Assembly (NCBI RefSeq): GCF_000204055.1
Contig: NW_006768809.1
Location: forward strand, 288,686-352,685
Length of the DNA: 64,000 bases
Origin: Melampsora larici-populina 98AG31
Taxonomy: Eukaryota; Basidiomycota; Pucciniomycetes; Pucciniales; Melampsoraceae
Direction of reading: 5' to 3'
Shown: positions 45,990-55,763 of the stretch, in pieces
Position numbering within the stretch: position 1 is the first letter of the stretch
How the letters are laid out: each line of letters opens with the position of its first letter
Program-made: the position numbers and the translations under genes
Notes under the pieces: model-generated
Database searches by the model: none
The model's input: only the letters and a program-made list of their open reading frames with translations
What the model was told of the DNA's origin: nothing

Positions 45990-46640
45990 CAATGACAAGG
46001 CCACCTAAGGACTAGGTGGTCAAACATTAAAAGTAAGGCCACCTAGCTGTTAGGTGGCCTGGCCATCGCACCATCACTCAGTAATTGTGCGATGGAGCAC
46101 AGGGCCAAAAAGATGTTGAACTCGGCCCCAGACCGACTGTAGCTTCATCACACAATGACTGAGTGATTGTGCAATGGCCTGGCCGCCTAACTGCTAGGTG
46201 GCCTTACTTTTGAAGTTTGACCACCTAGCGCTTAGGCGGTCAAACTTGACAGCCCAATTTTCCACTCAATCACTCATTAATCAAGTGGCTTCCAAGTACC
46301 TTGGACCGTCAAGGTCCCAGTTACTGTACCTTTTAAAGTTTGAGTCACTAAATTTAAAAGGTATAGTACCTGAGACCTTAGGTGGTCTAGTCAATACCTG
46401 GACCACCTAGCTCCTAGGCAGTCTGACTCTAAAAGGTAGACCACCTAGGATTACAAGAAAGATAATATTTCCGCACGATCACCGAGTGATCGTGCGATGG
46501 AGTGACCACCTAAATCCTGGGTGGTCTACCCAGCCAAAATATGCATCTTGTTCCCTGTGTTGAGAACTTCACTCTGCATATCCTAGGTGGTCTACCTTTT
46601 ATATTGATAAGTGTACTAACAATAAACCTTCACAATCATC
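45990..46640. repeat. Array of CCACCTAGG and GATTGTGCGATGG inverted motifs
   Basis: Short motifs ACCACCTAG/CTAGGTGGT and AATCACTGAGTGATTGTGC alternate in both orientations. The last 200 bp (46446-46644) still show the backbone of the 34114-34929 MITE family (ACAAGAAAGATAATATTT, ATATGCATCTTGTTCCCTG, ATTGATAAGTGTACTAAC), but with the intervening stretches replaced by these motifs. The right side runs into the N gap. Confidence 0.7.
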
Positions 46641-46644
46641 CAAT

Positions 46645-47366
46645 NNNNNNNNNNNNNNNNNNNNNNNNNNNNNNNNNNNNNNNNNNNNNNNNNNNNNNNN
46701 NNNNNNNNNNNNNNNNNNNNNNNNNNNNNNNNNNNNNNNNNNNNNNNNNNNNNNNNNNNNNNNNNNNNNNNNNNNNNNNNNNNNNNNNNNNNNNNNNNNN
46801 NNNNNNNNNNNNNNNNNNNNNNNNNNNNNNNNNNNNNNNNNNNNNNNNNNNNNNNNNNNNNNNNNNNNNNNNNNNNNNNNNNNNNNNNNNNNNNNNNNNN
46901 NNNNNNNNNNNNNNNNNNNNNNNNNNNNNNNNNNNNNNNNNNNNNNNNNNNNNNNNNNNNNNNNNNNNNNNNNNNNNNNNNNNNNNNNNNNNNNNNNNNN
47001 NNNNNNNNNNNNNNNNNNNNNNNNNNNNNNNNNNNNNNNNNNNNNNNNNNNNNNNNNNNNNNNNNNNNNNNNNNNNNNNNNNNNNNNNNNNNNNNNNNNN
47101 NNNNNNNNNNNNNNNNNNNNNNNNNNNNNNNNNNNNNNNNNNNNNNNNNNNNNNNNNNNNNNNNNNNNNNNNNNNNNNNNNNNNNNNNNNNNNNNNNNNN
47201 NNNNNNNNNNNNNNNNNNNNNNNNNNNNNNNNNNNNNNNNNNNNNNNNNNNNNNNNNNNNNNNNNNNNNNNNNNNNNNNNNNNNNNNNNNNNNNNNNNNN
47301 NNNNNNNNNNNNNNNNNNNNNNNNNNNNNNNNNNNNNNNNNNNNNNNNNNNNNNNNNNNNNNNNNN
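46645..47366. other. Assembly gap (722 Ns)
   Basis: Unknown bases. The gap falls inside the motif array and within the 10.7-kb element, so repeats probably blocked assembly. An open frame spanning it is an artefact of the Ns. Confidence 1.
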
Positions 47367-48430
47367 GTTTAGAGCCTCTGTAGGCCTGGTTTCCGTGCTA
47401 TCGCTCGGTGATGGCGTTGTAAAGTCCCTGTAGGCCTGTCACAGGCCTGACAGGCCTACAGAGGCTCTAAACCACTCGATCACCGAGTGATCGAGTGGTT
47501 TAGAGGCTCTGTGTCAGCCTAAGACTTCTGACTAGAGACTAGTAAGTAGAAAAAGACTAAATGTTTACTTACGAAATGTATGTTTGAGCTAAGCTTTCAA
47601 ACTTATTTTTCGATTCTTCGTAAAATGCAAATAAGTACAACTCTTTAAATTGGATCTAAAGAGTTTTTACCAAAGTGGATACAAATGTAAACTAGCTTTG
47701 GTTTTGCTTTAGCAAAAATGTTGAATAAAGATTCAATCAAAAGGGGTTTTTATGAAGCCTACAGTCGGATAGGGCTACCTAAACAATCTTTATAGAACTT
47801 CGTTTGTTAAAAGAGTAGAAGAGAAAAAAGATAAAGAAAGAGTTCGATGATAATAAGAAAATGTTCTAAAAGTTTCTAAAGGTAAGGAGTTTAAAGCAAC
47901 AGTTTTCTTATAAGATTGATTGAAGGAAAATGTAGATAATTTCTTATTCTCAAGAAAAAGTTCTAAGTAAAATTTGTAGGTGTAGTTTTCGGATGGATCC
48001 TCCTTTCTTTGTTGGGAGAGTGTGATCCTTTAAATAGCTATGGTTAGTGGTTTCGTCGTAAGTTTATCTTTTCATCCTTTCCTCAAGGGTCCTTATGTTT
48101 CATGATATGATGCTGACTGGGTTAGTCCTATTTGTAACAGGGCTGGAAATTTATCGTCATTGGACGCCACGTCAGGGTATCTTTTTAGTTATTCATCGTA
48201 ACTAGTTCTCGTTTCCTTGATAACTAGAAAAGGGTCTGGATTAGATACTTTTACGATTAAAGTCTTAGATAAAAAACTTTTAATATTATGTTCTTTTCAC
48301 ATTAAGTTATTGTACTCTTGAAACTAGAGCATGAGAGATGTAAGTGGTTTATTTTTGTATTTTGTTAAAGCGCTTAGATGGTTTTTGCACAGCAGGATTC
48401 ATCTTGCGGTTGACACTCTGGGCCTGTCAG
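47367..48430. repeat. Palindromic motif block then non-coding sequence
   Basis: The stretch 47367-47515 consists of GTTTAGAGCCTCTGTAGGCC, its inverse, and a perfect palindrome around CGATCACCGAGTGATCG. From 47516 to 48430 the sequence is AT-rich with no supported exon. It should contain the missing first exon(s) of the farnesyltransferase beta gene if they were carried along, but none was recognised. Confidence 0.6.
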
Positions 48431-49760
48431 GTGGGTGGGTAGAGCAAAAGATGCTCATGTTGAATTCATTAAATCTACTCTTAAAGAGATACCTACTCCT
48501 TTTACTGCATTAGATTCAAGTAGATCTTGGTTAACATTTTGGATTTTGAATTCCGTGTTGATGCTCAATGTGCCTTTCGAAGAAACCAAACATAAAGCTT
48601 TAGTTGATACTATTTTATCATTCCAAGATCCTAATGGTGGTTTTGGTGGAGGTCCAGGACAAAGTGCTCATCTAGCTTCTACCTTTGCTTGTACATTAGC
48701 TTTACCATCCTTACTAGCTAAATCCAAAGCTGATCTTGTTCAACGAACTTGGTCAAAAGTCAATCGAGATGGAATGTATGAATGGATCTTAACTCTCAAA
48801 CAATCTAATGGTAGTTTTCTTATGCAAAAGAATGGAGAATCAGATGTTAGAAGTTGTTATTGTGTATTGATTGTTTCAACTTTACTTAATTTCTTAACAC
48901 CTGAATTAGCCATCGGTTTACCTGATTTTATTGCTGATAGTCAAACTTATGAAGGTGGTTTTAGTTCTGGATCAGCAACACTCAAAGCCATCTCAAACAG
49001 CCAACCACTCTCATCCGTTCCTCTTGGTGAATCTCATGGTGGTTATACTTCTTGTGGTGTACTTTCACATTTCCTTTTGAAAAGCTTATCAAATTTGATT
49101 CCAATCACCTCGATCGATTACAAAGCTTGTTGGCGTTGGTTAACAAGTATGCAAGGATTACCAATCAAAGGTGGTGGGTTTAGAGGTAGAAGTAATAAAT
49201 TAGTAGATGGTTGTTATGCTTGGTGGTGTGGTGGTCTATTCCCTGTGATTGAGAATTTAATCCAAGAAGAAATCAATCAATTCAAAATTGAAGACGAAAA
49301 AGATGTATTCGAGTTTTCCAATTCATCATACAATCGTCAAGGATTACAAGAATATGTACTTTTAGCTTCTCAAGGTCAACCCATACCAGAAGGAAAAGGA
49401 GGACTACGAGACAAACCATTTATGGAAGTCGATATTTATCATACACATTATGTACTTTCTGGTTTATCATCTTCTCAACATTTTCATCAATTCTCTTTGG
49501 ATAAATTACAAGATCTTGAATGAAAGTTTAATTCTGAACTCGTGATGAAGAATGGAATTAAAGGTTTAAATGAAACTGATCAAATCGGAATTGAAAGAAT
49601 GAAAAAGATTTATTTAAATTCATTAGCTTGGATAAATGTTAAAGAAAACCAATTGGTGATTGGTTTAAATGAAAATCTTATTGAATCTATTCATCCAATC
49701 TTTAATATTTCTAATCAAGCTGTTAAAGTCACTATGAATCACTTTTATTCTCAAACTTGA
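48431..49760 (+). pseudogene. RAM1: Protein farnesyltransferase beta subunit, truncated copy
   Basis: This family forms, with the alpha subunit, the zinc enzyme that farnesylates CaaX proteins. An acceptor (cctgtcag) precedes an exon reading GRAKDAHVEFIKSTL, then ALDSSRSWLTFWILNS. Conserved blocks follow in order: GGFGGGPGQSAHLAST, DVRSCYC, TYEGGFSSG, ESHGGYTSC, GGFRGRSNKLVDGCYAWW (zinc Asp and Cys), and GGLRDKP with DIYHTHYVLSGLS (zinc His). The GGF(R/Q)GR-NKLVDGCY form points to farnesyl rather than geranylgeranyl transferase. An in-frame TGA at 49521-49523 cuts off the last ~78 codons, although the same frame continues with the conserved HPIFNI segment to 49760. The first ~80 residues are absent and there is no ATG. 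It lies within the 10.7-kb element, upstream of a Helitron 3' end, so it is probably a captured, decayed copy. Confidence 0.85.
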
Positions 49761-50181
49761 TCTTGTTTTTTTCTTTTATCTGAAAAAGTTGTCATACATT
49801 AATTCGTATTGTTTTTTTCTTCATCTCATAAACTTTTTTATATCTTGAAATAGCTGGAAATCGTAAATAATGTAACAGTTGAGGACTCAATCTTGTTCAG
49901 ATTTTTTAGAATCAAATGGTCATGATTCTTTTCCTGACACACCATTGAAATGAGCTTGCAGAGGATACCGTGCAATTTTTTTGGGCATTCAGCTTGAGTT
50001 GAGTAAATTATAGTGAAGGCTTTGAGATTGTTCTGATCAGTTTGGAGTGAATAATAAGTGATATGGGTATGGGTTATGATGACCCGGTGTAAGGCTTATC
50101 CTTATATAGTGAGTCATGAGGGAAGTATTCTGAAAAGTGTTTCTGCAAATGTTTTGGGATTCAATTTTGGTTTTGTAAAAT

Positions 50182-50349
50182 TATGGCGTTCAAACATGCG
50201 CAAGAAATTTGCAAGTTGCAAGAAAGTTCTGTGCAAGTTCTTTCAAACATCTTGCATAGAACTTGCACAAAACTTGCAGACTTAAGAAATTTATGTGTGA
50301 ACCTAGGCTTCCCGGCTTCAAGGACTCAGTTTGCCCTTGATGAGAAAGG
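50182..50349 (+). repeat. Solo end of the Harbinger family
   Basis: About 168 bp starting TATGGCGTTCAAACATGCG and ending GATGAGAAAGG match 28522-28690 at over 90 percent by eye. It is a terminal fragment, since no second end was found nearby. The region 49761-50790 around it has no supported gene. Confidence 0.85.
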
Positions 50350-50767
50350 ATATTGTTCATTACTTGGTTTGATCTCAAATAAACACTGCTTTGATTGGTG
50401 TGATATTATCATCATCACCATATCAACCTAATTACAATTGTCAAAGGTAGGAAACCTTCGACAACTTCTCACTGCCAGGATTAAACACTGTCCTAATTGG
50501 GATAATGTGTTGCTTTTTTGGGATAATTGATTTTTGCCATATAAAATTTATGATGATCAAAGGCTTCAAACCACATAGGCTCAATAGTATGTTTCAAATG
50601 ACAAAATTGACATGATCATGCTCAATAGTGTGCTACGGCTTTTGGGAATATGAAACCCCTGATGTTGGTATGCTTGGCTTTGAAGGATCATGCATTATTG
50701 CTCACATCAGTCAGCTTGGATTGGATTGGAAACAGCTAAAAGCAACTTTGTTTTCAGAGCTTGACAT

Positions 50768-50794
50768 GGCGGTGCCTGCCGCCCAATTGGCTAG
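50768..50794 (+). mobile_element. Helitron 3' terminus (hairpin plus CTAG)
   Basis: The hairpin GGCGG-TGCCTG-CCGCC is followed by CAATTGG and CTAG, and then T as the next base. This is the Helitron 3' signature and matches those at 55600-55624 and 55764-55789. The element body extends leftward and may include the farnesyltransferase beta copy; its 5' TC end was not located. Confidence 0.7.
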
Positions 50795-50807
50795 TATTAA
50801 TTAAGAT

Positions 50808-51360
50808 TGAGGACACTTGAAGAATAGTGAAGAAGATTGAGGATGATCAAAGAATAGTGATGAAGATGGAGGACAATAAAAGAATAGTGATGAAGATTGA
50901 CAATGATTGACAATGGTTGATGAAGATTGATGACAATCGACAAAGATTGAGGACAATTGACAAAGATTGAGGACAATTGATGAAGGTTGAAGACAATTGA
51001 TGAAGGTTGAAGACAATTGAAGACCATTGAAAACATTCAAAAAGGTTTGGAGAAGATTTTAGAAGATTAAAATCCTGTCTTTAGTTGGTCCAGTTTGATG
51101 AGTGGAAACTATGAAAAAAGAAGATTGAGGACGGTTGATGAAGAAAGAAGAAGATCGAGGACAGTTGACAAAGAAAGAAGCAGATCAAGGACGGATGACA
51201 AAGATTAAAGAATATCAAGGACAATCTAAGAAGACTGAAGAAGATTGAGGACAATCGAAGAAGAAAGAAGAAGATCGAGGACAGTTGACCAAGATTGAAG
51301 AAGATCAAGGACAGTTGACAAAGATTGAAGAAGATCAAGGACAATCAAAGAAGATTGATG
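50808..51360 (-). repeat. Subterminal CTTCAATCTTC array, right
   Basis: Many GAAGATTGAGGACAATTGA-type units on the plus strand are the inverse of the array at 41740-42180. It lies just inside the right TIR of the 10.7-kb element. Open frames here are repeat artefacts. Confidence 0.75.
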
Positions 51361-51885
51361 ATGATGAAAGAGGTTTTGGAGGAGAGCGAGACAGGAAGGT
51401 ACTTTGAAGCTCTTGATACAGAAGGTAGAATGTCTCCGGTCGGAGGTGTTGATACCTGTGAGACTGAGCTTGTAGCTGGCTGGCCAACATGTGGTTTTTG
51501 GCTGTGGTAGAATCTAACATTGTTGTTTGAATGTTACAGTTTCAGAAATGTATTTTATGGTTTTTGATTTTGATTTTTGATTTTTGGTTTTTTGATTTTT
51601 TGGTTTTTGGTGTTGCTGGTACTTTTTGTCAAAAGGTGACAATGCAATGAAAATGGTGTTGACCACTGGAAATTTGGGCAAAAAGGGGTTTCTGCCTTGA
51701 TTTTTACTCCAGTACAGGGGTTTTATCCCTGTATTTGAGTATTTTCTGTAGTTTTGTCTTTGATTTTTGAATTTCACACCCGGGAATTGTGATTTTTGAT
51801 TTTTGAAATTTCGCATTGTCACTTTGGAACGTCTCGCATTCCGTAGTTATTGTATATATAGAGCAATGCAGTTGGTAGAGAAAAT

Positions 51886-51901
51886 GGGTCTCATAACCTA
51901 T
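51886..51901 (-). promoter_or_regulatory. Copia primer-binding site, Met-tRNA anticodon type
   Basis: Directly inside the 5' LTR, the plus strand reads GGGTCTCATAACCTAT, so the minus strand is complementary to a Met-tRNA anticodon loop (CTCATAA) and its stem. Drosophila copia is known to prime from the 5' half of initiator Met-tRNA. The usual CCA-end complement TGG is not at this position. The assignment is inference from position and sequence. Confidence 0.5.
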
Positions 51902-52529
51902 TGCGATGGACTAGAGCGCACAAAAGAAAAAGGAAAAGGGACATATCATTCAAGTTAAAGGAAGACCGTGTTCGGCGGCAAAACTCCCAAAACTTCCAAG
52001 TCCTACTCCACATTTTGAGGTTTACGCGTCTTCTGAATAAAATCTTAGGATTACGTGTTCACCATATGTACAAACTCTAATCCCTCTGTAATTACTCACT
52101 CGCTATGACATAATTGGTCACCACATAGAGCCTCAATGCAACCAAAATTGATCACCACCACCATCCAAAAGCGACCCAGGTTTGATATCAATTAGCATTG
52201 ATACTCAACAAAGTTTTCAACATCAGGTGGAAGAACCAATTGATACTGGAACCAATGTGGGCTCCTTTGGGACGTGATATGCCAATAAACCTTGAACAAG
52301 TAAGTTCTTCAGCATCGTCACCTAATAGATTTTCCAATCAACTGATAAGGCGTGTCTAGCCTAAATTTGATCAATCTACATGAATATAGACTGTACGCCA
52401 CGAATACTGATTCCGAACGGGACGATGAGTTAGCAACTCTTTATAGATTATTATCTCATTAGATTGAGTAGAAAGAGCTTGCGCCGGAGATCATATCGCT
52501 CAATCACAGTGTGTTAAATCATGTCGACT

Positions 52530-53700
52530 AGATCCATTGATTTATCTCTACTTTGTGGAATCTAAAATCAAGGTAAGTTTGCAATTTTGTAAGAGCCAAG
52601 AAAGACAAAAAAGAGCAATTGTATGGAAGACCAAACAAACAATATGATTGCCTACGATTTTTTTGATCTTTTAAAGGTTGTTTAAGTTTACTGATCGAGG
52701 GAATGAAGTTCAAAGGGTTTTGTTGAATCAAGAAGATATGGCTATCAAGATTGCAACAGAGAATTGTGTTTCGGCTTGTAAGTTGAACTGGAAAAGTCTT
52801 AAGAAAAAACGGTCGGAACAAAACAATATTCTAACAAATGATGTGATATTTTTGTAAAACCAGCGGCTAAGATTATTAGCAATCCAATTGATGGTCTTGG
52901 AGATGATGATTCAAATCAAATGTTAGAGGTTTGGGTCTTGAATGGTTTACCTATTGAGGTAGATATCGAAGAGACTAAACCAACTTATGGATTACTCTTG
53001 GAACAAATTGCACGGTAATCCTTTCTCTCTATTTCCTGAAACTTATAAGAGAGGAAGGCTTGATACCAATGTATATCTTTTTGCTTTGTTTTGTAAAACA
53101 CAAAGTGAACAGCCAAGTATAGATCCGATCGATGGGTCAGAAATCATAGTGAAAGGATTATTGAGTGCGATAAGATTCTAGGAGGACCCAATTGATTTGA
53201 ATAACAATTATTATGTAGTTGGACTTAGGACTCATTGTTCTAGATTTCTTCAATCTGTTTGAATTCAAAGTACAGGTGAAATTTGGGAAGAAGTAAAGGG
53301 ATTGATTTGAATGGCAAACTTTCTGATCTGAAGAAGAAGTTAATCGGGTTGTTTGGAATGCACAAATGTGTAGTGAAAATTGATTGGGTTTAGTTTTATT
53401 CATAATCTAAAGGGAACTCTTCAATCTGCTGTTGGCGACCAAGTTTTAGAAACTCTAACTCAAACTCCTTTAAACCCCGATCGATCCATTCGGATCAGAG
53501 CTTATGGTGCAATTGAGGTGTATTGTGAACCATCTTACTGGAATGGTCAACTTGAATCAAATTCCTATTCAATCAACAAATGCACTTCATTCACTCCTAT
53601 CTATGGTTTAATTGCATCAACCTACATCTCCAAGAAAAGCTGGATCAGACACCCTCTCGAGACTTTGGTCAAATCTGGATTTATAATTTCTCGTGGTATG
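52530..53700 (+). pseudogene. Captured, unidentified gene fragment
   Basis: Gene-like exons read FKFTDRGNEVQRVLLNQEDM (about 52690), then IDGLGDDDSNQMLEVWVLNG to YGLLLEQIAR with a gtaatc donor at about 53016. Next are RRLDTNVYLFALF-like sequence, SIDPIDGSEIIVKGLLSAI, YYVVGLRTHC and SRFLQSV. Last come HNLKGTLQSAVGDQVLETLT, SIRIRAYGAIEVYCEPSYW and PIYGLIASTYISKKSWIRHP. Several stops and frame changes occur between 53175 and 53390. I do not recognise the family. The low-GC codon use resembles the farnesyltransferase copy more than the transposon genes, in keeping with a host gene picked up by the Helitron. Confidence 0.5.
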
Positions 53701-53799
53701 ATTTGCACAATCTTTTTCTGACTTTCATTTCGCGGTTATTGACATTTTCAATTCATACAGGGATCATCTGAACAAGAAGCATTGGGAAATAGATCAAGA

Positions 53800-55560
53800 T
53801 GATAGCTGACAAGGTCTTGAATAGTGAATTGGATCACCAAACAAATCGACTCAAGGAAAAGTGGACAATTGTTGAGCCTATCCTGATCAGTCTTTTAAAA
53901 TCCAATTCATCATACATGCCCATGACCTTACATTTCAATGGTGCTTCTTTGTAGCAAATGCACTCAGACAAAATAGTTTTCATCTGATTCAACCCGCTGG
54001 ATTCAAAGATCAATCGCAGCTGTAATTAAGCTACAACTTAACACACTCACTCTCATGTTGCTTAGTAATTTTCCTTTTTGACGACTGAAGAATAGAAGAA
54101 AAGATAGGAGCTTCGATTTATTCAACTTCACATCTTTTATCTAGAAACAGAAAGTACTCAATACATCAGATGTCTTGTTACAATCTTAGAATAGGTTGAA
54201 CAAAAGAAATTATCAGGTTAATGGTTTGGTTTTGTTGAAACGATCCAAATATTTCTTTTGCTTCATTCTCCTGTTCATCCCTTTATAATCTTCCTTTTCT
54301 CTATTTTCACAGCTTTTTGAAAAATATTCACTTTTTAAGAACCTTTTGAAGAAAATCAATGTGGGGGATGTCAAATTTTTGATGTGTTGAAATCTTGATA
54401 TACTTGAAAAGAGAGAGGAAACAAAGAGGTGGTGAAAAAAATGATTACAGCTACATATAGACATTTTCTTTTGAAGTAGTTAATTTAAAATGATGATATA
54501 CATGGTTTGGATATATAAGTTTAAATTAGTAGTTCTCTTATTTGATTCTGTATCACAACCCATAATGACTCACACTGATATATTAATGGGTGTTTTTTGA
54601 TTTTTGATTATGAATGTAACCAATTGTGAGTTAATATCTGCACTGTTTTTGATATGAGTTTGTGGATGAGCTCAAGGGAAACCCCTCATAAACCCACATA
54701 GTGGGCTGAATATATGAGATAGTTGTAATACAAAGTCAAGACAATTGAAATGGGTGATGATTTGGTGGCTGCAGTAATCAGTTTCGAGTGTCTTCTGCTT
54801 TGAGTGTCAAAATTCTTTGCCTCTTGCTCAAGGCATGAAATGCAAGATTGGTCCATGAAAGGAGGAACATCGTAAGGGAAAATACTTACGGAAAGGGATT
54901 GGAAAGGGGGTAATCTATCCAGATCCGGTTAGGAGAGCTGGTCAAAGCACAGACAGGTGACAAGCATACACTGCTAACCCAGTTCACAGAATTGGTATAA
55001 CCTAGCTCTCTTCAAAGTGATTCCCCCGTATCCCTCAAATCAATTTCATCTTTTCTTTCATACACAATCCTTTCAACTCACTAAGACTAATACTTATTAT
55101 AAGATATAATTGACTACTAACTAATTTCTAAGCTCCCACCCACCCAACAGCAAAACACTAGCCTGCGAATATCTTTTGTAATTACAGGGGTACCTATTAC
55201 AACGATAGAGAGCACCTCTGTAAGGAGGAACTGTCTGCAAAGCGTCAAAGTAGGTATCCCTTAATACCTGGTCCATGAAGGATAGTTCAACAAGGAACTA
55301 TCCTTTTCCAGGACCCATTCCCGCTACATACCTTCCCTCACCTAAGCTAAGCTAGGCAAGGGAAGGAAATTCCTGTCTTAAGGAACAATTAATGATGTTA
55401 TGATATTGAATGGATGAGCTTACTTGTGAGCTATGTTTTTGTATTGGGGTGTGTAGTATGTCCTAATAAATTGAATGTGTGATGTGTGCATGCCTGGGGC
55501 TGTTTGAAAGCTTTCATGGCAAGATTCCAGCGTGGGAGGTGGATAAAATAAATGGTCCAA
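53800..55560. other. Non-coding 3' half of the Helitron
   Basis: AT-rich sequence with no supported exon. It includes a moderately GC-rich patch at 54890-55390 with short inverted AAGGGAAGG/CCTTCCCT words and two GGTACCTATTA-like words, but I could not define element ends there. Confidence 0.4.
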
Positions 55561-55763
55561 AGAAAGTGGTGTTAAATTGCTTGAACATGATTCAATGCTG
55601 CGGCGCCCGCCGCTGATTGGCTAGTGAATTTATATACAAAACAAAACACTCACAAAGAGAAAGAGAAAGCTTACCTAGAGCGCACAAAAGAAAAAGGAAA
55701 AGGGTGAAGAAGAGACCCTTTTCCTAGTGTGGCTCTAGGAAGCTTATATACAATAATGAGTTA

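Larger units (their letters stand above)
41169..51845. mobile_element. 10.68-kb TIR element with 6-bp TSD, carrying gene cargo
   Basis: The ends TACGGAATGCGAGAGG and the inverse TACGGAATGCGAGACG begin inverted repeats of roughly 280 bp. They are flanked by GTTATT at 41163-41168 and 51846-51851, inside the Copia 5' UTR. Just inside each TIR lies a CTTCAATCTTC-type array, in inverse orientation at the two ends. Cargo includes an alpha-kinase fragment, an unidentified minus-strand gene, tandem repeats, palindromic motif arrays, a farnesyltransferase beta pseudogene and a Helitron 3' end. No transposase was recognised, but 722 bases are unknown. A 1.86-kb relative with the same TIR start and its own 6-bp duplication lies at 61041-62903. 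The superfamily is unassigned. Confidence 0.85.
51946..55624 (+). mobile_element. Non-autonomous Helitron with captured gene pieces, 3679 bp
   Basis: The 5' end is TCATTCAAGTTAAAGGAAG after A. The 3' end is the hairpin GCGGCGCCCGCCGC, then TGATTGG and CTAG before T. Insertion is exactly between A and T of the Copia LTR, without duplication. No Rep/helicase was found. It carries exons of an unidentified gene (52530-53700) and a non-coding 3' half (53800-55560). The first 85 bp resemble the minus-strand 5' end at 57896, including CGTGTTCGGCGGCAAAACTC and TTTACGCGTC. Confidence 0.9.
51902..55763 (-). mobile_element. Copia 5' LTR, split by a Helitron
   Basis: LTR pieces are 51902-51945 and 55625-55763. 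They are colinear with 35753-35936 of the 3' LTR. The break falls at CATA|TGAATTT, where the 3' LTR is uninterrupted (CATATGAATTT). The second piece ends GAGTTA, again followed by a Helitron end. In the 3' LTR the next bases are TGTAAGACTACG, which I cannot find again before 64000. Confidence 0.88.

Noticed and set aside
46541..47383. 280-codon open frame spanning the N gap
   Set aside because: Almost all of it is unknown bases; it is open only because N codons cannot be stops.
50797..51344. Leu/Ser/Phe-rich minus-strand frames
   Set aside because: Same cause: the inverse subterminal array stays open in several frames at once.
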